A DNA stretch of 64,000 nt from Macrostomum hystrix (lineage: Eukaryota; Platyhelminthes; Macrostomidae), in assembly GCA_950097015.1 (NCBI GenBank), contig CATNEN010000024.1, positions 2,795,501-2,859,500 of the forward strand, in the 5' to 3' direction. Both the position numbers and the translations under genes were made by a program. Positions 36,147-48,598 of the stretch are shown here, in pieces. Positions within the stretch are counted from its first letter, which is position 1; every line of letters begins with the position of its first letter. Under the pieces are notes generated by a model, which saw nothing but the letters and a program-made list of their open reading frames with translations, was not told the origin of the DNA and made no database searches.

Positions 36147-36885
36147 ATTAACGATAGAAATATTTTTGTACAATCAAATATGTCATCAAGAACATTGAAA
36201 TGTCGAAATTCGGGACAAATTTTCGACTTTTTAAAGCTTTTCTGACTTCGGTTGAGCGAGACTACGCTACGATACAAACAATGCTAGTCAATCTCATGTT
36301 TTCCAACTACGAAATAAAACAGAACTCTTCACTTGGAAATATATTTTGAAGAAGTAGTACGCCATGCATAGCAGAGGCGAAGTACAATTCAACGAAACAA
36401 TGACCTGCCTGCCAAAAATGCATTGTGCAGTGCAGCCGGCGGGAAATGCGATTGAAGAAAACGGCACACAGAACTAAAAGCAGAAAGCAGAGCGAAAAAC
36501 GCCGTCTACTGCTGATGCTATTGGTGCATTATTGTTGAAGCAGCTAGCTAAGTGCCAGCGCACGTATGCGTCGTTCTGGCGGCTTGTGTTTACTTCCGCC
36601 ACGCACGCGTGTAGCTCCAGTTATGCTTAATCCGATTTTTTGTGGCCAGAAAAAAATATTTTTCATTAAGCTTAGACAAAGCCTTAGAAGTGAACGGCGT
36701 TCTATGCTAGCTTGATTAGCCAATTATAATACAGTTTGTGTTAACATGACAAATGTACAGCGATAAACAAACATGATGGAAGAGATCAGTTTGCATTTCG
36801 CTATGAGCAGCTAATCGTGCAATTATTTGAGTCCACATACAGCTCGTACATTACCGGAGATACCTGGATAAAAAACTATTCTTAA
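36147..36885. other. Unassigned spacer
   Basis: No gene or repeat recognised. Confidence 0.4.
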
Positions 36886-36889
36886 GCCG

Positions 36890-38140
36890 TATTCATACAT
36901 TTGAGGGGTCCTTGACACTCCATCATTAAAAAAAGATGACCATCCTTGATGAAGCTTCAACATTAAGATAAAGATATTTGATGGCAATACATCATCAAGA
37001 TAACTATCCTTGATGACAATCCAATGTTTAAACAAGACGACGATCCTTGATGACAATCAAACGTTAAAACAATACGATGGCAATACATCATTAAAACAAG
37101 ATAACGACCCTTGATGGCAATCCATCATTAAAACAAAACGATTACTCTTGATGACAGTCCATCCTTATCCATCATTAAGACAGAACTACGATTCTTGATG
37201 ACAATCCATCATTATAACAAGATAACGATCCTTGATGGCAATCCATCATTATAACAAGATAACGATCCTTGATGGTAATCCATCATTAAGACAAAACGAT
37301 GATTCTTGATGACAATCCATCATTAAAAGAAGACAACGACTAGTGATGGCAATCCATCATTAAAAGAAGACGACGATCCTTGATGGCAATCCTTCATTAA
37401 AAGAAGACGACGATCCTTGATGGCAATCCTTCATTAAAAGAAGACAACGATCCTTGATGGCAATCCATCATTAAAAGAAGACGACGATCCTTGATGGCAA
37501 TCCATCATTATAACAAGATAACGATCCTTGATGGCAATCCATCATTATAACAAGATAACGATCCTTGATGGCAATCCATCATTATAACAAGATAACGATC
37601 CTTGATGGCAATCCATCATTAAAAGAAGACGACGATCCTTGATGGCAATCCATCATTAAAAGAAGACGACGATCCTTGATGGCAATCTAACATAAAAAGA
37701 AGACGACGATCCTTGATGGCAATCCATCATTAAAAGAAGACGACGATCCTTGATGGCAATCCATCATCAAAAGAAGACGACGATCCTTGATGGCAATCCA
37801 TCATTAAAAGAAGACGACGATCCTTGATGGCAATCCATCATTAAAAGAAGACGACGATCCTTGATGGCAATCCATCATCAAAAGAAGACGACGATCCTTG
37901 ATGGCAATCCATCATTAAAAGAAGACGACGATCCTTGATGGCAATCCATCATTAAAAGAAGACGACGATCCTTGATGGCAATCCATCATTAAAAGAAGAC
38001 GACGATCCTTGATGGCAATCCATCATTAAAAGAAGACGACGATCCTTGATGGCAATCCATCATTAAAAGAAGACGACGATCCTTGATGGCAATCTATTAG
38101 TAAAGCAAGACGACGATTCTTGATGACAATCCATTGTTAT
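36890..38140. repeat. Minisatellite, 37-bp unit
   Basis: About 32 copies containing CCTTGATGGCAATCCATCAT. The left end is divergent and the right part (37600-38090) highly uniform, so recent expansion occurred at the right. Confidence 0.95.
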
Positions 38141-38149
38141 GAATTTATG

Positions 38150-38785
38150 ACGCTTGATAAAAAATGAATTAACCGATGATGATGCACAATTAGGACAAAC
38201 GTATTATTAACTATTCCCTCTCAAAGTTTCACTTATTCTATAGCGAGATTTGTAATTCCAAATGAAAATAACGGAAGTCAATTTGGACACAATTGTGGCT
38301 TTATTGGCTAGTGCGCAAAAGGGATAAAGGAGCATATTATCGTACCCAATCCCACAAAAACATAAGCGACGTTATCGCAGGCGAATCAGAGAGATCATCA
38401 ATAAATATATGTATGCATATGCTATAGTTGAAGTAAACAATTTGTATGTTTATCATCTGGTGCTGATCAAATACTTAGAACACGAGCAGGGTAAAGTTTA
38501 GGCAGTTCTTTGTAACTTGAACGATGGTAAATTGTCAATTTATCACAAATAGAAGATAAAAGTTGAAGTTTCAGATTTCAAACTGACTCTTACAAGTCCT
38601 CTGAATAGCAACATACACGTTTAACAAATTCGAAGACAAATGAGAACTTTAATGACTGTCAGAAAACTACAAAAAACCATCCACTTTAGAGAGCTAAAAG
38701 AGATTTAACATGCGGATATAAAACTTAATCAAACAAAGAAAAACCTACTTAACCAATAACAAAAGGACTGATAATTAATAAAAAC
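38150..38785. other. AT-rich spacer between arrays
   Basis: Nothing recognised. Confidence 0.4.
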
Positions 38786-38794
38786 ATACAGACT

Positions 38795-39945
38795 GAATGG
38801 TTATCCAACCTACGGACTGAATGGTTATCCACCTACGGACTGAATGGTTACCTACTACAGACTGAATGGTTATCCACCTACAGACTGAATGGTTACCTAC
38901 TACAGACTGAATGGTTATCCACCTACGGACTGAATGGTTATCCACCTACAGACTGAATGGTTATCCACCTACAGACTGAATGGTTACCTACCTACAGACT
39001 GAATGGTTATCCACCTACAGACTGAATGGTTATCCACCTACAGACTGAATGGTTATCCAACCTACAGACTGAATGGTTATCCACCTACAGACTGAATGGT
39101 TATCCACCTACAGACTGAATGGTTATCCAACCTACAGACTGAATGGTTATCCACCTACAGACTGAATGGTTATCCACCTTCAGACTGAATGGTTATCCAC
39201 CTACGGACTGAATGTTTATCCAACCTACAGACTGAATGGTTATCCACCTACGGACTGAATGGTTATCCACCTACAGACTGAATGGTTATCCACCTACAGA
39301 CTGAATGGTTATCCAACCTACAGACTGAATGGTTATCCACCTACAGACTGAATGGTTATCCACCTTCAGACTGAATGGTTATCCACCCACAGACTGAATG
39401 GTTATCCACCTACAGACTGAATGGTTATCCACCTTCAGACTGAATGGTTATCCACCCACAGACTGAATGGTTATCCAACCTACGGACTGAATGGTTATCC
39501 ACCTACAGACTGAATGGTTACCTACTACAGACTGAATGGTTATCCACCTACAGACTGAATGGTTACCTACTACAGACTGAATGGTTATCCACCTACAGAC
39601 TGAATGGTTATCCACCTACAGACTGAATGGTTATCCACCTTCAGACTGAATGGTTATCCACCCACAGACTGAATGGTTATCCAACCTACGGACTGAATGG
39701 TTATCCACCTACAGACTGAATGGTTATCCACCTACAGACTGAATGGTTATCCACCTACAGACTGAATGGTTATCCACCCACAGACTGAATGGTTATCCAA
39801 CCTACAGACTGAATGGTTATCCACCTACAGACTGAATGGTTATCCACCTACAGACTGAATGGTTATCCACCTACAGACTGAATGGTTATCCACCTACAGA
39901 CTGAATGGTTATCCACCCACAGACTGAATGGTTATCCACCTAATG
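38795..39945. repeat. Minisatellite, 22-bp unit
   Basis: About 52 copies of CTACAGACTGAATGGTTATCCA with CTACGG, CTTCAG, CCCACAG and CTACTACAG variants arranged in repeating blocks. Confidence 0.95.
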
Positions 39946-39949
39946 GTTA

Positions 39950-40360
39950 CCCACGAATCTGACAGCTAAAGAGAAGGACTGGGTTCACTGCTGAACAATG
40001 TCCACTATTAGATATTATTGTGTCTAGGTGATTCAATTAAAAAAACGTGCATCACAAAACAAATACAGAAAAAAACTAATGAATAAAATTAAGATAAAGA
40101 TTTTATTAAGCCAATTTATTCACACAGGAAAATATTCCTAAAATTTAAGGAGGATCAATCAATGCAGCAGTTGATAACAGACAATAGATTGTTAGTTCAT
40201 TGGGCTTTAAGCAATAGGCAAGCATTCATACTACAAATTGGTAGACTAATAAGGCATCATTCGGTCTGCGCCTGAATAAACCAAGAAAAAAACTGGAATG
40301 AAACATCAACCGCAGATCAAGATGCAAAACGATAGTAAATCAGAAATTAATTATTCATAC
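39950..40360. other. Spacer between arrays
   Basis: No recognised feature. Confidence 0.4.
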
Positions 40361-40364
40361 AAAG

Positions 40365-42085
40365 TGAGGGATTTAAAGGACCAAAATGAGGGATTTAACA
40401 GCCGATTTGTTGGACCAAAATGAGGGATTTACCAGCCGATTTGTTGGACCAAAATGAGGGATTTACCAGCCGATTTGTTGGACCAAAATGAGGGATTTAC
40501 CAGCCGATTCGATGGACCAAAATGAGGGATTTACCAGCCGATTTGTTGGACCAAAATGAGGGATTTAACAGCCGCTTTGAAGGACCAAAATGAGGGATTT
40601 AACAGCCGATTTGTTGGACCAAAATGAGGGATTTACCAGCCGATTCGATGGACCAAAATGAGGGATTTAACAGCCGATTTGTTGGACCAAAATGAGGGAT
40701 TTAACAGCCGATTTGTTGGACCAAAATGAGGGATTTACCAGCCGATTCGATGGACCAAAATGAGGGATTTAACAGCCGCTTTGAAGGACCAAAATGAGGG
40801 ATTTAACAGCCGATTTGTTGGACCAAAATGAGGGATTTACCAGCCGATTCGATGGACCAAAATGAGGGATTTAACAGCCGCTTTGAAGGACCAAAATGAG
40901 GGATTTACCAGCCGATTTGTTGGACCAAAATGAGGGATTTACCAGCCGATTTGTTGGACCAAAATGAGGGATTTAACAGCCGCTTTGAAGGACCAAAATG
41001 AGGGATTTAACAGCCGATTTGTTGGACCAAAATAAGGGATTAAACAGCCGATTTGTTGGACCAAAATGAGGGATTTACCAGCCGATTCGATGGACCAAAA
41101 TGAGGGATTTAACAGCCGCTTTGAAGGACCAAAATGAGGGATTTACCAGCCGATTTGTTGGACCAAAATGAGGGATTTACCAGCCGATTCGATGGACCAA
41201 AATGAGGGATTTAACAGCCGCTTTGAAGGACCAAAATGAGGGATTTAACAGCCGATTTGTTGGACCAAAATGAGGGATTTACCAGCCGATTCGATGGACC
41301 AAAATGAGGGATTTACCAGCCGATTTGAAGGACCAAAATGAGGGATTTACCAGCCGATTTGAAGGACCAAAATGAGGGATTTACCAGCCGATTTGAAGGA
41401 CCAAAATGAGGGATTTACCAGCGGATTTGAAGGACCAAAATGAGGGATTTACCAGCCGATTCGATGGAACAAAATGAGGGATTTACCAGCCGATTCGATG
41501 GACCAAAATGAGGGATTTAACAGCCGCTTTGAAGGACCAAAATGAGGGATTTACCAGCCGATTTGTTGGACCAAAATGAGGGATTTACCAGCCGATTTGT
41601 TGGACCAAAATGAGGGATTTAACAGCCGCTTTGAAGGACCAAAATGAGGGATTTAACAGCCGATTTGTTGGACCAAAATAAGGGATTAAACAGCCGATTT
41701 GTTGGACCAAAATGAGGGATTTACCAGCCGATTCGATGGACCAAAATGAGGGATTTAACAGCCGCTTTGAAGGACCAAAATGAGGGATTTACCAGCCGAT
41801 TTGTTGGACCAAAATGAGGGATTTACCAGCCGATTCGATGGACCAAAATGAGGGATTTAACAGCCGCTTTGAAGGACCAAAATGAGGGATTTAACAGCCG
41901 ATTTGTTGGACCAAAATGAGGGATTTACCAGCCGATTCGATGGACCAAAATGAGGGATTTACCAGCCGATTTGAAGGACCAAAATGAGGGATTTACCAGC
42001 CGATTTGAAGGACCAAAATGAGGGATTTACCAGCCGATTTGAAGGAACAAAATGAGGGATTTACCAGCCGATTTGAAGGACCAAG
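40365..42085. repeat. Minisatellite, 34-bp unit with 646-bp higher-order copy
   Basis: About 50 copies containing GGACCAAAATGAGGGATTTA with three endings (TTTGTT, TTCGAT, TTTGAA). A rare AATAAGGGATTAAACAG variant occurs at 41031 and 41677, exactly 19 units apart and in the same order of variants. Confidence 0.95.
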
Positions 42086-42089
42086 ATTA

Positions 42090-42415
42090 TTAGGAAAATG
42101 CCAGAAAATACATGCGCTACACTACTGCTGGCCGGGAGTAGTTTATAAAGCACACACTAACCCAAAATTTATCTAGTAGGATATTTCCAATTTGAAACTT
42201 AGTTATTTAATTGATACAAAAAACTAAGCAATTGAAACATTTTCTTCCACAAAAAACGTCCAAATCAATCACGCGAAAAAAACAGATGATAATGCTCTAT
42301 AAAATAGTAAATTGACAAATAGGTTATCACACGACAGGCACCTGTGTCCTAGCGCACTAGTGAGTCAGTCTTAGCATAAAAAGGAACACAAAAAACAGAA
42401 CGCTTGCTTTAGTAT
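42090..42415. other. 3' flank of Rab1A
   Basis: Likely 3' UTR. No canonical AATAAA was found on the minus strand. Confidence 0.4.
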
Positions 42416-42421
42416 CATTAG

Positions 42422-45400
42422 CTAGCAGCAGCCGCCGCTAGACGACTTGACTGGCTGAGTGCCGGGGCTAACTTTGATAGCCGGCTTCTGTTGCTGGGCA
42501 TTGCCAACTGGCCCCATCCTAGATTTGATTTCGGAGGCCATGGACATGAAGGCCTGCTCAACGTTGGTGGAGTTTTTGGCGCTAGTCTCAAGGAACACAA
42601 TGCCGAGTTTGTCCGCGTACTCTTTAGCAGTGGCGAAGTCAACCACCTGAATTGGAAGGGCAACGGAAGAAGTTCTAGGGATTGCTTATCCAGGTACAGA
42701 AAGAAACAGTCTGCAAAGACAGACAGAATACAGTCTGCAAAGACAGACAGGCACAGCCAGATAACAGACTGCAAAGATGTTATCAATCACGTCAAAACAA
42801 AACAATACATTTTTTGTAAAACGAAACAAATATTTTTTTTGCGTCTCAGTCAATGTGTCAGAAAAGAGAACAACAAGAAACCACAAACACTTTGAACTAG
42901 CTATAACCTCATTTGGAATCGTATGAAAGCTATTTCAGACCCGAAGGAAACAAATATAAACATAGTTTAAGCAAGAGTCAAATTAGCAAAAGTGGAGTGC
43001 AAACTACGCGTTTGGTTACAGCAAAAATAGTGATATAGTGAGCACACAACGTGCACAATAACAATAGGAAAGTGGGTTTAAACGTTGTTGATAATATAAA
43101 ATAAATGGAAAGAAACAGCTGGTAGTCTGGTCCTATTGATTGTTCAATCCGGTCATCTCACCTTCTTAGCCGTCAGGTCGCACTTGTTGCCAACTAGCAA
43201 TTTGTTAACATTATCAGAAGCGTAGCGTTCAATCTCCTGTAGCCAGTTTTTGACATTGTTGAACGACTCCTGGTCGGTGACGTCATAGACAACGATGATG
43301 CCGTGTGCGCCGCGATAATAGGAGGATGTGATGGTGCGAAAGCGTTCCTGACCGGCTGTGTCCCAGATCTGCGGTTGGACAGAAATTTTTTGTGAAAATT
43401 AAGTTTGATTTTTTAGATTAGACAGAAATGACACATTGACAGCTGACAAAGCTGGGCAATATGTACAACCAATGGGACAGCTCTCTCTCTGTGCAGCTTT
43501 TCCAAAAGCAGTCAACTGATGTTCAGTCCATGGACTGAGAGGCTACCACACTGACACATCCACCAATCCGAGGTCAATCCTCTAACCGAACCGATCCCCC
43601 ATGGTACCATGGAAAGAACTGGCGTGAGATGTCTCGGCGTTTCTTTTCTAGTCGACTGATTTCAGTTGGTTCGGTTCGAGGATAAGGGTATTTTATCCTT
43701 TCTACCCAGCTGATTCTGATACGCATTTTACAGCGGAGTGAACTGAGAACTAATTAGCCATAATAATAGTACTGTTCCGTCACTTACCCCCATCCACAGC
43801 AGAAGATTACATACAGTAACTCTCAAAGGAAACTAGTTTACAATAATTTGACTGTACTACCATTTAATCTGCTGAATAAGCTGAATCCTTCCTTTACATA
43901 ATGCTCCTCTATTAGGTACTTTAACTTAAAAGTTGTTAGATCATGCAAACATACGGTATATACTATCGTCGTGATATAAAGATACAAAAAACAAAGCATA
44001 CCTGTAGCTTGATAGTCTTGCCATCTAGATCAATAGTGCGAATCTTGAAGTCCACACCAATGGTGCTAATGTAGCTCTCTGTGTAGGTGTCATCAGCGAA
44101 TCTTAGCAGTAGGCAGCTCTTGCCAACACCAGAGTCACCAATCAGCAGCAGTTTAAATAGATAATCACTAAAATGTTAATAAATTTTTAACACATATGCT
44201 CGTAGATAACAATGATAGTAGAGTATGCACTTGTAAATTAATAAGATACATCATTCAGTAGTTAATTAAGCAAAGTAGCAGTTAATAATTAATAATTAAC
44301 TAGAAATTAATAATTTAGTTTACTATGTTATGTTTTGCATTAATAGTAATACTGTGCATTTCAAGTTTATTTGTAAATTATAATTACGAGTATAATAATT
44401 GTTCTAGCTGAAGATTTACTTTATATAATTTCTATGAAACATACATTTTATCTTATCTTAATTCCCCAATTATCAGCCTCTTGATTTTCATTGAATGTGC
44501 TGGAGGTAATTAATTTTCTAAACATACCACTACTAGCCATCTCACTATATTATGCAAGTAACCAAAAGTGAGGCAGAAAAGAGCTATATATTTGTTTTTC
44601 CATACCAAAAAGCCTTTGTTTTTCATTGCAATGCATGAAAAGGCACATATTGTTTGGGAACTAAGCCTTGGCTGCACAACAAGATAGCCAAGCAGCTGGG
44701 TTCTAACCATCAAAATTTCAAGAAGTTGCTCCTGCAAGTAGAAGTATCTTACTTGCTCCTGATGCAAGTAGGATACAAAAGCAGCATTAACACCTGAAGT
44801 TTAGGTTGGTGTTGCATCAGATTGATTGATTGAGCACCCCCAAAGCCCCCTCAAAAGGAGGATCTATGCTCAGGGAAGGTAGATATACAGTAATGCTGAG
44901 ATGGGAGACAGTGAAGGATAAAGCAGGCAAGTTATCACCCCAAGATGTGCTGAGTCTGACTAGCTTGATGGATAGCCACCTTGTGACAGCACTGCAGAAT
45001 GAAAACTAACTTTCCTACACCTTAGGCCTAGCATTCTGCATTATGTGACAGTCTCACTTTTTGAATCATTTTTTATAAAATTTTCATGCTGAAATCAGAA
45101 TTTTTGTCTCTTTAACTTCCATGAAAATGTTTCTATTCTTGAAGCAATAGAAGCAGCATTCATCTAGATTATTCTTTTCTAAAGAATGTTCTGTAGGTTT
45201 TTCATTTTATTTTTTTAATTTAGGGTAGCAATCTGATTTATTTGCAGCTAACTTACTATACAACTGCACTTTAATCAGGAATCAAACATATATTTGTTGC
45301 TTTCTTAAGCATAACTTGATTTATATAATGATGATTATTTAGTGTTAAAAACACTGCCTGAGATATTCCTGTTTTAAGTTGGTTTCATAATACTTATAAT

Positions 45401-45543
45401 TCTTTTTATATGCTTACAATTGTATTGAACACATAAAACTCTTTTTTAAAGACCTTTACAAATTCTAGCCCGATTTTAACTACTCACAAGCTTTAAAATA
45501 AATTGTACATTAAAATGATTTGTACTTACTACTCAGGAGTCAT
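42422..45543 (-). CDS. RAB1A: Small GTPase Rab1A
   Basis: Four exons, 45543-45530, 44167-44002, 43368-43162 and 42646-42422, give 203 residues (human Rab1A has 205). The first exon encodes only MTPEY less one base. Visible motifs: G1 GDSGVGKS (15-22), switch I with ISTIGVDF effector segment, G3 [10 protein letters not shown] (62-71), G4 NKCD (121-124), G5 ETSAK (149-153) and the C-terminal SSSGGCC with two geranylgeranylated cysteines (202-203). Rab1 recruits tethers such as p115 and GM130 and drives ER-to-Golgi vesicle traffic. The [20 protein letters not shown] stretch identifies Rab1 rather than Rab8/10. All residues needed for GTP binding are present. A degenerate SINE 1 lies in intron 3-2. 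The gene faces EIF2B4 head to head at 3 kb. Confidence 0.95.
43440..43755 (-). mobile_element. Degenerate SINE family 1 with an internal insertion
   Basis: Shares CAGTCCATGGACTG (43524-43537) and the CAGCGGAGTGAACTGAG segment (43731-43747). About 100 bp between them is unlike other copies and is bracketed by AACCGAACCGAT and GGTTCGGTT inverted segments. Confidence 0.5.
44170..45525. other. Rab1A intron 1, AT-rich
   Basis: No exon, repeat or RNA gene recognised in about 1.35 kb. Confidence 0.45.
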
Positions 45544-45570
45544 TCTTTCCAATGATGAGTACTAACTTGC

Positions 45571-45580
45571 CTGTAAAATG
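45571..45580 (-). promoter_or_regulatory. 3' splice acceptor upstream of Rab1A start
   Basis: CATTTTACAG on the minus strand ends at 45571, 27 nt before the ATG. It indicates a 5' UTR intron or trans-splice site. Confidence 0.45.
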
Positions 45581-45584
45581 AATA

Positions 45585-46420
45585 ATTGAACAGTTATTTA
45601 GATCAAGCGGTCTTATATTATAGTGAAGCCTGAAGCGTAGGGATTACAAGGTACAACGCTGAAGCCTTATAATTTCCTTAAAGCTATTGAAAGGGTTAGT
45701 AAACAATTATTCAGCAACTGTGACTAAATATTATTCGATTTATTGTGAAAACAAAGGTTTAATAATATATTAACTCCTTGGCTTAATCGAAGATATTTAG
45801 ACTGATATATTTTATATTTAATTATGTACAACTTTGAATACAATAGAATTTAAATCGTTTTAAAAGCTGTTTAATTATTTTATAACAAAAGTTGTAAGAA
45901 AATAGTTAGAAAATAATGTACTTCTGACATGTTTCTTTTATATCAGTTCATTTATACGAACTTGTTTTAACTTTAGCATGACATGTAAAATAACGAAATA
46001 TTTTTTTAAGTGTTAAGCGTCTCCATTGCGTTGACAGTTGACTATACTACTCGTACTTCATTCCATTAGAAATATGAGGTCACCAAATCGGCAAGCTAAG
46101 ATTTTGCACATTTGCACTCTCTACAGTATAATATTTTACATCTAGTCTAGTGCACCGCGCAGAACTTTTTATGAATATTATGTCAATTAGTTCTGCGTTG
46201 TTCCAAAAATTCTCATCAATATTAAAGGAGATAATATCCTTTGTTTCTTTTTTTATAGAATTACTCCTTTATTAATAACAATTTATATTTTGTATTTTTT
46301 TGCATTGTATAGCAAACTCTTATTAATATAATAAGATAATAATAATATAATTATTAATATATAATATAATCAATTCATGGCCTTATGTATGTAAGTATAA
46401 TTTGCTTATAACTTTCATGT
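45585..46420. other. AT-rich part of the Rab1A-EIF2B4 intergenic region
   Basis: No feature recognised. It may hold part of the divergent promoters. Confidence 0.4.
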
Positions 46421-46423
46421 ATT

Positions 46424-46974
46424 CGCAATTGTGCAGTTTCCCGCTCTAAATTATTTTCCCCCTTTTTCGAACTTTTCAGATATTAAACAAGTGTAACAAT
46501 GCAAGTTCAAGTTCACGTCCACATGTTCCCACTACAACAGGGTAGTTGTGCATTATCCAGTAGAGGATATTGCCAAACTGGCATTTGGGGAAGGCTCGCA
46601 AAAAAGGAGTCCTTCCTAATCGAGCGGTGCTGCTTACACTCCTTACAGGACCACCGCCAGCCATCGATGCAGTCCATGCCAGCACGGCGTTGGAGCAACA
46701 GGAATGTTGCATGCTTCACACGACCTAGTATTAGCAAGCAGGTGGTGCCGCGCCATCCAACGCATGGCTTCGTCCACATCTGGGACCAGTGTAACCAGTC
46801 CTCGAGGGGTAACATCTAGGTCGCAGAGCATGATGCTGTTCACAACTTCACCTGCCAGAACAATGAACTGCAGTGCTGGAGGTCGGCCAGCCATACTAGC
46901 AGTAGGCCTAAGCCTAGCTGAAAAGTTAGAAAAAAGGGTGAAAATTATTTAGAGCAGGAAACTGCACAATTGCC
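46424..46974 (-). mobile_element. Second Merlin-like element with 55-bp inverted ends
   Basis: Imperfect inverted repeats at 46424-46478 and 46921-46974 share GCAATTGTGCAGTTTCC, GCTCTAAA and AACTTTTCAG. The right end reads GGCAAT inward, as in the element at 239-826. No clean target duplication is visible (CATGTATT against CATGTGCA). The interior encodes a Merlin transposase N-terminal fragment on the minus strand. The outer TIR sequence beyond GGCAAT is unlike the first element, so the two belong to different subfamilies. Confidence 0.65.
46476..46894 (-). pseudogene. Merlin/ISXO2-type transposase N-terminal remnant
   Basis: Starts with an ATG at 46894. It carries a zinc-ribbon-like pattern, C-E-A-C (frame 1) then WRWSCKECKQHRSIRKDSFF (frame 2), followed by FGNILYWIMHNYPVVV in a third frame. 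Two frameshifts are needed, one near 46700 and one at a T6 tract near 46610. The WxC-x2-C...SIRxxSFF block is typical for the N-terminus of this transposase family. The DDE core is absent. Confidence 0.65.
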
Positions 46975-46979
46975 ATGTG

Positions 46980-48575
46980 CAGTTATGTTGCTTGTTGCTT
47001 GTTATGTTGCTACAGAACATTCAGTTGCTATTATGTTGGTAGCAAGTAATTTGTTTCTAAGCAGCAAAACACAATATATGTTCATTACTATTCTATTCTA
47101 TCATTTTATTGGCTCACTGATTTTAGTTTCCAGTCATACTAAGACTCCAATGGGTTAGATTTGCCAAATCTTAATACACTCCTCTCTTGATCTCTTTTAT
47201 GGTATATTTATTCCCCAAATTACACAACTAATAACTCAGTTTTAACTTTTCGATACTTTATATCACACAGTAACAGTGAATTTTTGGCAGGTTCATATTC
47301 TCTTTATTATTTCTCTTTATCATATTATTGGCAGGTTCAATATATTCATATATATATAAAACATGAATATATATAATATTGGGGCAGGGGAGATACAGTG
47401 TATTATATGAGTGTAACAACATGAAAATAAAACAAATCAATTATCAGAGAATTTGAAGCACAAGTTTAAATTGTATTATATAGTAATATTGATATATACA
47501 GATGGATATATATCCACATCCAAACATAGATATATATAGTATTTGGAAAAGGGGAGATGCAGTGTATTATAACAACTTATGGAGATAAAACAAAACAATT
47601 AGATCAGAGAATTTGAGCACAAGTTTAAATTGTATTACTTTATAGTTACATTTAGTAAAACATAGGGTCTAACACAATATTACTGAATTTATGGCAGCCA
47701 TATCCTTAAACTTGGTTGCTGCATTAAATAGCTTTGTAACTTTTTAGGCCTAATCTCACTTTATATCACAAATCACATCATTTAGTTGGCATTTATAGTT
47801 AGCACTTAACTAAGCTAGGCCTAGCTAAAGCAAAAAAATCTTAAGTTAGAAAATAAGCTGTAGCCTATTTCTTTTTTAGCATAAATTTGTTACATTCTAG
47901 TGCCCTAGGCCAAGCCCAAATGTCTATGATATTTGTCAAAATGCTCAAATAGTTAAATAATGCTGTTATATATATCTTGGCTTATATATTTATGCTTTTT
48001 TATTACAATTAGGCATACTTATTAAGTTTAAAAATAGATTTTAGCTAGTTAGTTATATGAAAATATTTTTGTAAGCTTTTATTATCACTATAGCTATAGG
48101 TATTTGTATATTAGCATATCTAATAAGAATATGCCTCTCTAAATTAAGTGTTTATATTTTACTGCTCAGCTACTTAAAATAAACTGGAGTTAGTACACTA
48201 GCTAGCTTCATGGAATATGTATATATTACTACCATCTAATGTAATAATCCATTAATATTAAATTAGAGAACATTATATATTAGTATATTAATACCACAAA
48301 AATGAATAAATGATTAAGAGCAGATGTTAAAGATCTGAATATTTGAGCCCAAGGGATACAGTTTCTGTCATTAAACAAGATAATCAATTCACTAATGCTC
48401 CACTTTATATAACTGAAACAAAGGAGACAGGAGTCAAACTTAAAGTTGCTAGTGTTAGAAACCAAAATCAAAATGATCAAATGTTCTAACTTTATTTCAG
48501 ACACTAAATTACCAGTCCTGCCTGTCATTAACACTGCTGATCAGAATATAGACAGTCATAACTAGAAGGCTTAAA
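46980..48575. other. AT-rich intergenic DNA
   Basis: Has TATATA-rich stretches at 47340-47390 and 47490-47540. No gene recognised. The EIF2B4 promoter lies in its right part. Confidence 0.4.
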
Positions 48576-48577
48576 CT

Positions 48578-48587
48578 TATTATTCAG
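48578..48587 (+). promoter_or_regulatory. 3' splice acceptor upstream of EIF2B4 start
   Basis: TTATTATTCAG ends at 48587, 11 nt before the ATG at 48599 of an otherwise intronless gene. This is typical of a trans-splice acceptor. Confidence 0.45.
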
Positions 48588-48598
48588 AAGCCTGAAAC

